Positions 10,206 to 20,100 of a DNA stretch of 64,000 bases are shown in pieces; the stretch's first letter is position 1; the number at the start of each line of letters is the position of its first letter. The DNA is taken from assembly GCA_049487715.1 (NCBI GenBank), contig CP150566.1, positions 620,001 through 684,000 on the forward strand, written 5' to 3'. The translations under genes were made by a program, and so were the position numbers. The notes under the pieces were generated by a model. The model was not told the DNA's origin and searched no databases. It saw nothing but the letters and a program-made list of their open reading frames with translations. The DNA comes from Pycnococcus provasolii. Lineage: Eukaryota; Chlorophyta; Pseudoscourfieldiophyceae; Pseudoscourfieldiales.

Positions 10206-10649
10206 TCACCGGCTCAACAGCGCACTCAGTGCGGCGTCGAAGAGCTCGCACCGTATGGGCATCTCCGTTTCATAGAAGGGATTTCTCAGGACGTACTTGG
10301 CGTATGCTGCGTAAACCGCCTGCAGCACATCCGCAGCTCTCTGCGCGTGCTGCTGTGCCTGGTTAGGTGCCGGGACATTCGTGATTATGAAGAAGGTTGT
10401 TCCCGATGGCACGTGCAGGCAGTGCAGGTGGAAGGTGTCAGCGTGCAGCGACTTGAGCGTCTTGGCGTTAGGCGTCGGCGAGAGCTGCGCGGCGATGGCG
10501 TGCAGGCTGAACCAGATACTGCCAAGTCGCATGGCGTCGGACACGTCGATGCGTCCCGCGGCTCTCTGCACGAAGTCCCTGTTGTAGATGAGCCCTCCGC
10601 TCTTGTTTATCACGTACAGCGAAAGCACGGAGACCAAACTGGCGGACAT
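10206..10649 (-). CDS. TRAPPC4: TRAPP complex subunit 4 (Trs23 homologue)
   Basis: A 147-residue longin-like/sybindin-family protein, close to the usual length of about 140-220. The start LYVINKSGGLIYNRDF is the diagnostic N-terminal beta-strand segment of TRAPPC4, followed by the LGSIWFSLHAI helix, and LHCLHVPSGTTFFIIT and ADVLQAVYAAYAKYVLRNPFYE near the end. It belongs to the core of the TRAPP tethering complex that activates Rab1/Ypt1 at ER-Golgi and Golgi membranes. It is intronless. It converges on importin-11 (74 bp between stops). A run of telomere-like repeats sits 58-95 bp upstream of its ATG. Confidence 0.92.
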   Translation of the reverse strand: MSASLVSVLSLYVINKSGGLIYNRDFVQRAAGRIDVSDAMRLGSIWFSLHAIAAQLSPTPNAKTLKSLHADTFHLHCLHVPSGTTFFIITNVPAPNQAQQHAQRAADVLQAVYAAYAKYVLRNPFYETEMPIRCELFDAALSALLSR

Positions 10650-10706
10650 TCTCAGAATGGAGGCGGAGGAATTAACCCAAGGAGGAGGAAGGGAAGGAGC
10701 ATCAAC

Positions 10707-10744
10707 GTTAGGGTTTGGAGTTAGGGTTAGGGTTAGGATTAGGG
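10707..10744 (-). promoter_or_regulatory. Telomere-like CCCTAA block upstream of TRAPPC4
   Basis: Read in the direction of TRAPPC4 the sequence is a C-rich run with five CCTAA-type units: CCCTAATCCTAACCCTAACC, then CTAACTCC and AAACCCTAAC. It lies 58-95 bp before the start codon. The AAACCCTAA part equals the plant telo-box. See the separate finding on repeated use of this element. Confidence 0.55.
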
Positions 10745-10814
10745 CTTCTGGCTCAGGTTTCGTAAGACTAGATATTTTGTTCTTCTCGTTAAAGACTATG
10801 ACTATGACTAGGTG

Positions 10815-12727
10815 TCAGCCTTTGCTCATTACGGACGGCGCCGCCGAAGGTGCCGGACGGCCGGCACCGTCATCAGCATCGTCTTCCCAAGCTTCGTCGT
10901 CCAAAGGATCAATCTCCTCTCCATCGCTGTTGTACACGGGTTCGGGTTCGTCGTCGCTCTCGTCCGCATTACCTGAAGCGCTCGCCTGTGCTTCCGTCAA
11001 AGTCTTGTAAACTTGCGCGAAGTTGCTGCCAATGACCGTGATTGGCAGGGCGATAACGAGAATGCCGAAAAACATCACACATGAGCCGAGAACCTTGCCG
11101 TACCAGTACGTCGGGGTGATGTCGCCGTAGCCCACGGTCGTCATCGTCACCAGAGTCCACCAGAAAGACGCCGGGATGGACTCGAAAGGACTCTGCTCCC
11201 ACATCGGAACGCATCTTCCCCAGCGATTCTCGAGATGGTGAGGCTTGTAGTTATAAGGCACGTAAAAGGCAACCTCCTTCCCGTCTGCTGTGCGGTTTTC
11301 GCCTAGTCGGCACGGTGCACCGTATATGCCCGCGCACAGCCGCATGCCTCCATCCTCAGCGTTGCCGACAAATTCTGCCCAGCTGCGTTCAGGTCTGTCA
11401 TTCTTAAGCACGATCGGGCACTCGTAGTACTGCAGCCGTAGCCAAACGCCGAGCTCTTTGTCGTACTCACCTCGCTCTGCATAGTACATCAAGCTCGAGA
11501 AGATGACCATCGCGAGCAGGGTGAAAAAAATTAGCATGTACAGGGGACGCGCAGACACGCTCATTGTGCGCGCGAAGATTTGGATGGAGCCGCGAGACAC
11601 CTTGAATAGTCGGAAGATACGCACGAGACGGACGACGCGGAACACGGCGAGGCCGGGAACCTCGAGGCCAGAGAGCAACACCTCGACGTAGAACGGAAGA
11701 ATAGCGATGACGTCGATCTGGTTCATGCCGTCGCTGCAGTACTCGTACAGATTTGGGCACACCAGGACGCGCGCTACGACCTCGACGGTGAAGACGGATA
11801 TGCAGATCGCCTCGGTGAGGAACCAGAACGACTTGACGGGTTGGTTTGGCCTGTAGAACTGCGGCAGCGTCTCGATCACGAACGTGACGGTGGAGAGGAG
11901 GATGAGAACCATGAGCACGACGGTGAAAATCATCGAGGCTTTGCTGGAGGTGGGTTCGTCCAAAAAGTCCCAGATTTTAGCGCGCAGGCTTTTCGTGCTC
12001 TTCACGGAACGAGACGACGCGCCGCTCTTCACTGCTTCCGCGCCCTTGCTCGTCGCCTCTTCGCCGGAGGGTGGCGGCGCCGCCGCTGAAGCTTTGCCAT
12101 CAGTCACCTGCGGGAGCTCTTCGACAGTCGTGGTCGTGACGCTGCTGTCCGCAGGAGCACTGCCCGCAGGAGCACTGTCCGCAGGAGCAACTTGGTTTCC
12201 GGCAGGCGAGTCGGCAGGCGGTTTGCCGCCCGCCTGCACTCCCGGTGGCAAAGCTGCTGCGTCCTCGGGAACTTCGCTCAACTGTTTTCGGTTCTTATGA
12301 TATTTGGAAGGTAACCGCACTTCGATGAGACAGCCGTCGTACAGCTCGTGGTCTTCAAAACCCTGAAACAAGACACCGAAGTGGCGGTGAAGCAGATAGA
12401 AGCACTTCGGGTCGAGTTTCTCGGTCGGCCGCACGTAGAGCTCGGTGTCGACGCCATCAGGGAAATAGGCTGTTGAAGGGAAAAAATAAAAAGATGAAGT
12501 GTTGTGTGCGTGTGTGTGTGTGTGTGTGTGGTCCGTGTAAGTTCACTTGCTCTCAAACTGCCACCCGCTCGCTCCGTACCGCCCAAAATGATGGCAAGCA
12601 AAAGGATTGACGTACTCTGTATGAACGTGCGCTCGAGCACAGTGAAGTTCCCCTTCGGCACCCGTGCTGGCAACACGACGGATCCTCCTATACGGAAGAA
12701 CACCTGATACCCCTCACCTGCGGCCAT
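10815..12727 (-). CDS. Voltage-gated potassium channel (Kv/Shaker type), two exons
   Basis: Six-transmembrane K+ channel of 588 residues in the plasma or an internal membrane. Exon 1 is 12616-12727 and exon 2 is 10815-12469; the GTACGT donor and CAACAG acceptor are canonical, and splicing gives TFIQ-TYFPDG with the frame kept. The N-terminal ~100 residues may be a divergent T1 tetramerisation domain. After a Pro/Ala/Thr-rich linker, S1 starts near SMIFTVVLMVLILL, S4 is VFRVVRLVRIFRLFKVSR with five or more spaced arginines, and the pore has TMTTVGYGD, the K+ selectivity filter. S6 follows (VIALPITVIGSNF). The C-terminus is acidic and probably cytoplasmic. Cys residues in the long S5-pore loop may form disulfides. 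Confidence 0.93.
12470..12615 (-). other. Intron of the Kv channel gene, with a CA/TG microsatellite
   Basis: A 146-nt GT-AG intron after codon 37 (phase 1). It contains a TG/CA dinucleotide run at about 12505-12530. Both flanks read through in frame after splicing, which is the main support. Confidence 0.85.
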
Positions 12728-13752
12728 GCTTTGTTTCTAGTCGCTCCGCGTGCCGCGAAGAAGGTAACGGCGCGCTGGCCTGTTGGTGCCGCTGTGACGA
12801 CGCGTCCCACAGCCTAACCGTTTGATAGACTCGCGCGCAGCCTAGCCTAGCGTTGCCTTGCGAACCCAAAAACGCAGTCCTTAACCACGGGAAGCTTGCA
12901 CACCGTGGCACACGCTTATTAGGAGGAATCCGCGCACTCCACTCACTCTCACCACAGACACGGAGGCGACCTGGCCAAGACGCCACGAGCACACAGAACA
13001 GAACAGCGCAGCCACCACCCCCAAGGACTCACTCACTCTCTTGAGCGACCCACTTGCGCCGCGGCCTTCCTACTCGGAATTCCTTCCTACTACTGCGTAC
13101 GCCAACAAACACACACACACACAGGGTGCCTGTGCCCTAGGTGGGGTTCGAGAGAACAGGTCGCTCAGGGCAGGGGAGGGGGACTGCACTGGGAGACTGG
13201 GAGGAGGAGGCGAGTTTGGTACAATCTGCACGTCAGGTCTCTCTCGGCTAGGCTGCGGGGTGGAGGGGGGGCACCTCGCAGACTGCTTCCTCCTCTGTAC
13301 TGTCCTCGGCAATAGCATCCCTCAATCCCCCTCGCAGCTCCTCCCCCCTGGAGGGGGCTGCGGGGACGGGCAGACGGGGGACCCCACGCACGCACAGGTC
13401 GGTCGATGGGCGCGAGGGAGGGAGGCGCAAGGGGCAACCTGTGGGAAAGGGCCCGCCCTGCCCAGGTGCCAGGTGGGGGCCCTCTCACCGCCGACTGCTC
13501 GCTGGACAAGGGGCAGGCCGACTGGGTCCCGATCTCTCGGCGATATGAATCTAACTTAAATGAAAAGGGCCAGCCGTTGTGTGAATGAAGCGACCGCTTC
13601 AGGGGAACCCACCCTTGAACCAACCCTCCCGTTGGCGCATCCGATCCCAGGGCCCCTCCCCTCGCGCGATTGTGCGAAATCCGATCGCCCGACCCATACA
13701 TCCACCAGGTGGTGCGGCGCGTGCTTCGAGGTGTAGGTGTACACACACACCT
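12728..13752. other. Gene-free intergenic region between Kv channel and sialyltransferase genes
   Basis: About 1 kb with no open frame that resembles a protein. It holds a short ACACACAC run (13110-13122), G-rich tracts around 13160-13290 and 13340-13380, and a second ACACAC run just before the next ATG. No tRNA B-box or other RNA gene signal was found. It presumably contains both promoters and 5' leaders. Confidence 0.5.
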
Positions 13753-15288
13753 ATGAGGCCGGCTCAACCCGCGGCCGGGCCAGCGTCGTCGTCGTGGTTC
13801 GCAGTCACCACGGTAGTCGCACTCGTGTCGCTCATGGTGATTGGCTCGAAGGTCGTTTACGTGCTCGACTTCCACTTCCCAGGCGACAAAACGGACGTGG
13901 GAACTGCGGCAATCGGGTCGCTCGGCGCCGTGGGGCCGGCGCAAACGGCGGTATCGTCCGCGCAAGCACTGAGAAGGCGCGCGGAACTTAAGGTGGAGGC
14001 GACGAAGGTACAGCGCATATCCATGGCTACGCAGTTTGCAAGGGCCGCGACCGTGGCAGCGTCGTCGCCGTCGGCAGCGGCGGCGGCTGGCGCGGAGTCG
14101 GAGCAGTCCTCGTCGCGAACGAGGGTGGCACAGCAGCCGCACAGGGTGCAGCATTCACCGCACACGACACCGCCTGCGGTCACACAAGCTCGACCTAGGA
14201 CGGCACAACATAGCGTCCCTGCCGCGACGGCAACGGCTGCAGCTTCGTCGAAACGCGATTCGTGCGCCCTGAACGACGAGTCGTGCCGCAGCCGCGTGTG
14301 CGCGGAGGCTGGGCGAAGGCAAGCTTTGCCTCGGTTCGCAGACATAGGCGTCGACCATCAACTCGGGCACATGCTTCCCCCAGGCCTTCGCTACGAGGAC
14401 GTCTTTCTCGCGCGCGACTCCGATAGCAGGCAGCCGGTGCCCTTCATCGCACAGATGCGTGCGGACTTGCCAGCCAACGCAACTCGCTTCTTTTATCGCC
14501 ACAACCTGCTCCAGTCCGTCTCGCACACGACGAGGCGATATAAGCGCTGCGCCGTCGTCGGAAACGGAGGGTGGCTCACGCAGCGACAATACGGCGCGGA
14601 TATCGACAGTCATGCGCTCGTGTTCCGCGTGAACCAGGCGCCAACGCAGGGCTACGAGCGGCACGTCGGCAAGCGCACGACACACCGCCTGCTCAACCAC
14701 GAGTGGAGCCACAAGGAGCACGGATATGGCAGCGGCCCCTTCATTGCAAAGAAGCATCTTCCGGTGGAGCGCGACGCGGTATTCCTGCTGAGCCGAAATG
14801 TCGGCCGCGAGGTGGTGACGAACCTGAAGAAGGTGCGAGTGGCTGTGACGCGTGCCGAGAAGACTGCTGAGGCGTCCGTGCTCAACAGCCTCGTTGTGCG
14901 AGCAGCTCGCAATGTGCTCAGCTCATGGCGATCGTGCGCCCAGAAGGCTCACAAGCGCTTCGTGGGAGGGAGCAGTCCAAGCTCCGGCATCGTCGCGGTT
15001 CTCATGAGTATGTGGATTTGCGAGCACGTCAGCGTGTTCGGCATTGGTGGACTCGAGGGCGTTCCTGCGTCCGAGCAGCGCGGCTTTCCTTACCAGTACT
15101 ATGCGCTGCATGGTACGCAGCGTCCTTCGGGCAATCCCACGCACAGCTTCGGGGCGGAGGCGAGTCTCGTGAATGCGTGGGCACGCTCGGGACTGCTAAG
15201 GCAGTGCGGCCTTCGTGGTTGTGTGGGCGGCCCAACCCCGGCGCCGTTTTCCCCCGCTACTCATCGTCGCCGTCGTCGCAACTTGTAA
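13753..15288 (+). CDS. Sialyltransferase-like glycosyltransferase (GT29), type II membrane protein
   Basis: A 511-residue protein with a short cytoplasmic N-terminus, one signal anchor (about residues 17-40), a long Ala/Ser-rich stem and a lumenal catalytic domain. The sialyl motif L starts at CAVVGNGGWLT (about 265) and continues through IDSHALVFRVNQAP to KRTTHRLLN. Motif S is near SSGIVAVLMSMWICEHVSVF (about 416). The VS signature H-x4-E is seen as HSFGAE (about 462). The expected cysteines of L and S are present. It acts in the Golgi; donor may be CMP-sialic acid or CMP-Kdo as proposed for plant relatives. The ATG at 13753 is chosen because it puts the anchor at the N-terminus; the frame is open further up to 13585. 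Confidence 0.87.
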   Translation: MRPAQPAAGPASSSWFAVTTVVALVSLMVIGSKVVYVLDFHFPGDKTDVGTAAIGSLGAVGPAQTAVSSAQALRRRAELKVEATKVQRISMATQFARAATVAASSPSAAAAAGAESEQSSSRTRVAQQPHRVQHSPHTTPPAVTQARPRTAQHSVPAATATAAASSKRDSCALNDESCRSRVCAEAGRRQALPRFADIGVDHQLGHMLPPGLRYEDVFLARDSDSRQPVPFIAQMRADLPANATRFFYRHNLLQSVSHTTRRYKRCAVVGNGGWLTQRQYGADIDSHALVFRVNQAPTQGYERHVGKRTTHRLLNHEWSHKEHGYGSGPFIAKKHLPVERDAVFLLSRNVGREVVTNLKKVRVAVTRAEKTAEASVLNSLVVRAARNVLSSWRSCAQKAHKRFVGGSSPSSGIVAVLMSMWICEHVSVFGIGGLEGVPASEQRGFPYQYYALHGTQRPSGNPTHSFGAEASLVNAWARSGLLRQCGLRGCVGGPTPAPFSPATHRRRRRNL

Positions 15289-15438
15289 CAAATTCGTGTG
15301 TACTGCTATCTATTGTTGTTACCTGCCCATCCTCGGGGTGGTCGACGGGCCAATTGGACCAATCCACAAGACCGCCACTGCCGAGGCATCGTGCCCCAAC
15401 CCTAACCCAAGACAACGAATCCAACGGCGCACGCCTCA

Positions 15439-15809
15439 TCGAAGCCGCCAATGGGCGCAAAGCTTCGCGTGGATGGTGCCAAGTGGTGCTCGGCGGGACC
15501 ACCGGGACCGCCGCGATCAAGCGCGCGTCTACGCAAGACATCATGCGCTTGCGCGGTTCCAAAAAAGCGGCGGCGACACTTGCTGAGGCTGTATGAAGCC
15601 GAGACGTCGACGGCCTTGCTGAACCACTTTCAAAGCGAGGCAAGGCTGTGTACCACAGCATTGCCGCGCTTCGCCGCCGGGTTGGCCCACACACTTGGCT
15701 TAGCCGCCTTAGCTCATCAGTCGGCGCTCCATTCGTCGCGCTTGGCCGCTTGCCGCTCGCCGCCTTCGCCGTCATCAATCGGCCGAGCCGCCCGGCCGAG
15801 CTCAACTAA
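15439..15809 (+). CDS. Possible small unrecognised gene or relic with a 45-nt intron
   Basis: Weakly supported. One frame reads through NGRKASRGWCQVVLGG and TAAIKRASTQDIMRLRG, meets TGA at 15594, then continues in the same frame to TAA at 15807-15809 (GPHTWLSRLSSSVGAPF and PLAAFAVINRPSRP). The TGA lies in a possible 45-nt GT-AG intron, 15591-15635, with a GCTGAAC branch-point-like element; removing it keeps the frame. No start codon is clear and I recognise no family. It could be the end of a multi-exon gene, a pseudogene, or chance in GC-rich DNA. CCCTAACCC occurs upstream at 15403-15411. Confidence 0.25.
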
Positions 15810-16188
15810 ACCACTTGGAGAACTTGAAGCCATGCTTGTTGACCCTGGAGGTTACATTTCCGTTACAAGTTTTTTTATCACGACACCGGGATCCCAAAAG
15901 GCCCACAACAAAAGGCCCCCCCCGAACAGAACCAGATGGAATCCACGTTCGAACAAGGCTACTAGGAGTTCCCCCAATCCCCGAAAGGAAGAAAGTTGCA
16001 AAGCCCCGCCCCGAACCGGTATCCCCAGCCGCCCCCCTGGTTTCCTGGTTTCCTGTTCCTTCCTGAAACTGTTCCTGTTTGTGGCTTTGAGGAGGCAAGC
16101 GACTTATCCAGTTCTTCTTTCGCCCCTCACCTCCTCGCCCTCTCCTCCCTCGCCGTTTTACTCTGTGTGTCTTGGAACTCACCTCACC

Positions 16189-16917
16189 ATGGCGCCCCTC
16201 GCTCTCTCGTCTAGAATGATGAATACCACGCGTGCGGCTGCTGCTCACTCTGCTCGCTTACCGGCGCCTCGGGGGGCTGCTCTTTCTCGTGTCTCTTTCT
16301 CGTCTCGCCAGTCCTTCATGATGGGACCCCCGGTGCTGCCTGTGGTAGTGCCCCTGGCGCCTGTCGTGGCCTCGCGGCGCGGCGTCGCGGCGATGGCGAG
16401 GCAAGGGGGACGCGGGGGACGTGGCAGAAACGACGACTTCGAGGAACAGGTCGTACAGGTGCAGCGCGTTACCAAGGTGTGCAAGGGAGGAAACACGCTT
16501 TCGTTCCGTGCCACCGTCGTCGTCGGTAACCGAAAGGGGAGCGTCGGAGTTGGTGTCGCAAAGGCGAAGGAGGTGGTCGTCGCAGTGGAGAAGGCGATTC
16601 GCAGGGCAAAGAAGGACCTCATCCGCGTTCCCATCACGCGCAACGGATCCGTGCCGCACGAGACGAAGGGAAGGTTTAAGGCTGGAAAGGTTGTGCTCTG
16701 CCCGTCGACGCCGGGAGGATTTGGTGTCGTGGCGGGAGGATCGCCGCGCGTTGTGCTTGAGCTCGCAGGGTACCGCAACGTGTCGTGCAAGCAGGTTGGA
16801 TGCAGCAATGTGCTGACGAACGCAAAGGCGTGCATCGAGGGACTCAAGTCGCTCAAAACCTTCGAGGGCGTGGCGAAGGAGCGCGGAATCTCTGTCGAGG
16901 AGCTCATTGGCAACTAG
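16189..16917 (+). CDS. RPS5: Plastid ribosomal protein uS5c (bacterial-type S5), nuclear-encoded
   Basis: A 242-residue protein. Residues 1 to about 75 are a Ser/Ala/Arg-rich transit peptide without an ER signal. The S5 double-stranded-RNA-binding-like N domain follows (QVVQVQRVTKVCKGGNTLSF, then VVVGNRKGSVGVGVAKAKEV), and the C domain ends in ERGISVEELIGN. Small-subunit S5 is needed for decoding accuracy. ATG 16189 has the context CACCATGG. Bacterial-type S5 with this transit peptide is most likely plastid, not mitochondrial. In red-lineage plastids rps5 is plastid-encoded, so a nuclear copy supports green-lineage ancestry. Confidence 0.92.
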   Translation: MAPLALSSRMMNTTRAAAAHSARLPAPRGAALSRVSFSSRQSFMMGPPVLPVVVPLAPVVASRRGVAAMARQGGRGGRGRNDDFEEQVVQVQRVTKVCKGGNTLSFRATVVVGNRKGSVGVGVAKAKEVVVAVEKAIRRAKKDLIRVPITRNGSVPHETKGRFKAGKVVLCPSTPGGFGVVAGGSPRVVLELAGYRNVSCKQVGCSNVLTNAKACIEGLKSLKTFEGVAKERGISVEELIGN

Positions 16918-17131
16918 AAAGGGACGAGAAAAAAGGGTGAAAGGAAAATTCGCAAAAAAAAAAAAAGATGTAATACAAGTGCACCTTTTCTTTGAACACA
17001 AAAAATTTGCAGGAAAGAAACCTTTGATGTTTTTGTCGTCGTGGTGCGTTACTCCGTGAAGTTTGTGAGTAAGCTGCTGCTCCAACCTACTGTATGTTGT
17101 TTATGAAATGCTTGCTAATAACATTATGGTG

Positions 17132-20100
17132 TTACATGTAGTTGTACGGTGGAACGCCCATCGGGCTGTACATCGGGCTGTACGGTGACGGCGCGTACGG
17201 CACAGGCATGCCGTTCGGAAGCAAAGCGGCGGCGGGACCAGGAATGGGCATGCCGTACGCATCATATGCGCCATACGGCACTGGCGAGGGCGCTTCAACA
17301 AGCGGTGCAGCTGCGGATGCTGGCGATGGTGGCACGAACGGCTTCGCCGTCGCACTGAGCGTGAATGACTCGGCATTCTCGTTCAAGGCTGACTTGGCGG
17401 CGGGTGGCGGCGTAGACTCGGGCGACGGCGCGGCCTCCTCCTCCTCCTCCTCCTCTTCCTCCGTCTCCGAGGAGGCTGCGGCGCCGAACGTCTCTTCGTT
17501 GCGTTCGTCGAAATTCTGCTTCGTTGCGCGCCCATCTGCAAGCACGCTTGAGAACTTGTCCTCCTCGTCCACATCATCTTCGCCAAGGTCGTCGATGTCT
17601 CGCGTGGGCACTTTTCCACCAGCACCACCTCCTTTTCCGATCTCCGCGGCAATGCGCGCAGCCTCCTCCTCGCTGATTTTGGAGCCTTCCTTGTCGAGAG
17701 AGGTTGTATACAACGACTCGTCGAATCCTCCCTTGACGCCGTACATGCGCTCATTCGCCTCGAATTGGTCCCATGTTTTCGTTGAGCTGCTGAACGTCCC
17801 GAGCCCTTCTAGCTTAGGTGCGTTGTCGTCAGCGACCCACTTCTGCAACGTGCGCCCGACGCCTCGGCTTCCTCCCGAGATGGCTTCGTCTGTGTCGAGG
17901 TCGTCTGCTGACGCCATTGCCAGTGCTTGTGCTTCGATCGCGCTGGGATCGTTCTTGCCCGCGTCTTCCGAAGAAAAACCAGGCGGAGGTGCCTCCGACG
18001 CCGGCACTGCCGCCGCCGCCGCAGATGCCCGTCGTTCGAGCATTTGTCGACGCAGTCGCTCGCGAACATCCTGCGCAGTCACGAGGGGCGGTTTCGTCTC
18101 CTGCATAACTTCCGTGACCTCAGGCTCCGCCGCCTCCACCGCAGGCTTCGGAGGAGCGGTTTCTGTCTCTTCCGGCGGCACAACTTCCGTGACATCAGGC
18201 TCCACAGCCTCCGTAGCAGGCTTCGGAGGAGCGGTTTCTGTCTCTTCCGGCGGCACAACTTCCGTGACCTCAGGCTCCGCCGCCTCCACCGCAGGCTTCG
18301 GAGGAGCGGTTTGTGTCTCTGCCACCGGCGCCTGCGCCTTCTCCGCCTTCTCCCCAGCTGTCTTGCGCTTTCTTCGTCGGCCGACCTTTGTACGGCCACA
18401 GTCGTCCGATCCACCATCCGTGGTGCTCTGAAGTTCGCGCTCCGATTTAGCCGTCTCCTGTACAATTTCGTTAGCAGAGTCCTCGACACCTTTCACATTG
18501 TCCTGCTTCTCTTCCTCCTTGGCGGATGCTGCCGCCGACGCGGCAGCATCAACGACACCATCAGATGTCGCCCCCAACGCCGCACCCGCAGCCTTGCGTC
18601 TTCTTCGACGACTCGACTTTGCCCAGCTGCTGTCGTCAGATTCACTGGCAGCACTTTGTCGCTCACGCTCTCGGCTCCAATCTGCCTCTGCTTTCGACTC
18701 GTGTACAATGGTGGTGGCCGTGACAGGCGCTTTCTCCTCCGCACCCTCCTGCTGATCCTCCTCCACGGCAGCCGCGGGCGCTGCTGCCGCCTTGCGCCTT
18801 CTTCGCCGACTAGCCTTGGTCCAGCCGCTGTCATCTGATTCACCGTCAGCGCTCTGCATGCTCCAAGCAGCCTCTGAGTGACCTTCTTGACCAAGAGCGT
18901 CCGCGGCAGGCCCTGCCGCTTGGACATCCTTCGCATCCTCCTGGTCCTCCTCAACGGCATCATCCTCGACACCCACCTCCGATGCCGCGGTGGCTGCCGA
19001 GGCTGATTCCTCTACAGCAATTGCATCAGCTGCAAGCACAGCAGATGCGGCAGCAATCTTAGCCTTGCGATTTCTTCGCCGGCTAGCCTTTGTTGATCCG
19101 CAGTCGTCCGATGCCGCGGCACGTCCCTCGTTGGCACTCGAAGACACCATGCCCGAACCATGGCCGTCAGGTTCGGTTCCGCCCATGTCCGATCCGATGC
19201 CAAGCTCGGCTTCAAGCGCAAGACTTGCCGCAACGCTCTGGCGTTCGCGCTCTCGGCTCCAAGCCTCCACCACCTGCCTCTCGGCGAGCAGCGCCGCGGC
19301 GGCAGATCGGTTCATAGGCGCCTGAAGCTGCTGCATCGTCGCCTTTTCGAGCGTCCGGCTTGGCTCGCCGAGGAAGCTCGTTCCCTCCGAAGCGCCGTCG
19401 AGTGCTCTCACGAGCGCGTCTGCCGCCTTGGTGCCGAATGGAGCGAGTCCGATGGAGCTGCCTCGTACCAGAGGCTCGTCCCCCACCGCACAGATGCGAA
19501 GGATGGCGTCGCCGGCATTTGTGTAAGCCTGCGGCGCATCTTTCACCGCCGGTTGTCCGTGTGACTGCTGGCGGCGATGCTCTTGCGCGATGATCGCGCC
19601 AACACCTCCAGCGGTGGGTAGATGCAGAAGCGCACAAACTTCATTTTTTGGCAGCGTCGCAAGGAAGGAGGCGGCAGCCTGCCTCCGCGTGTCGCGAGCG
19701 TCCAGGAGCGCCTTGCGCTTCGGCGTCCCTTGCAAGGCACAGTGCACCTCTCTGGTATGCCTCTCGAGGTTAAGCTCGGATGCGAACTGGGCCTTGCACC
19801 GAAGGCACTTTTTGAATGTCACCACTTCTGTGAGTGCCGATGCCGATGACGACGTTGAGGTGGAAGAAGAGCGCTGTGGTAGCGGTGAAGGCGTTGGCGT
19901 TGGCGTTGGCGTTGGCGACGGCATCGTTGTCGGCGCTGTGTCAGCGTCAGCGCCGCGGTATGTGCTACTTGCTTGAAGTTTCTCGTTGGCGGCGGGCGTT
20001 TCTATGTGCGTTTCCCTTCCGATTGTGATCTTGCTGATCCCACCTGGTGGCGGTGGCGGCGTCGACGGCGTCGACGGCGGCGTCGACGGCGGCGACGCCG

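Noticed and set aside
15451-16188. Upstream extension of the uS5 frame as a long N-terminus
   Set aside because: No ATG-led family similarity, and 16189 has a strong context with a normal transit peptide after it.
17927-18838. Plus-strand frame through the ataxin-2-like repeats
   Set aside because: Its repetitiveness follows the 75-bp repeat read in the wrong frame; Arg/Cys/Leu-rich composition.
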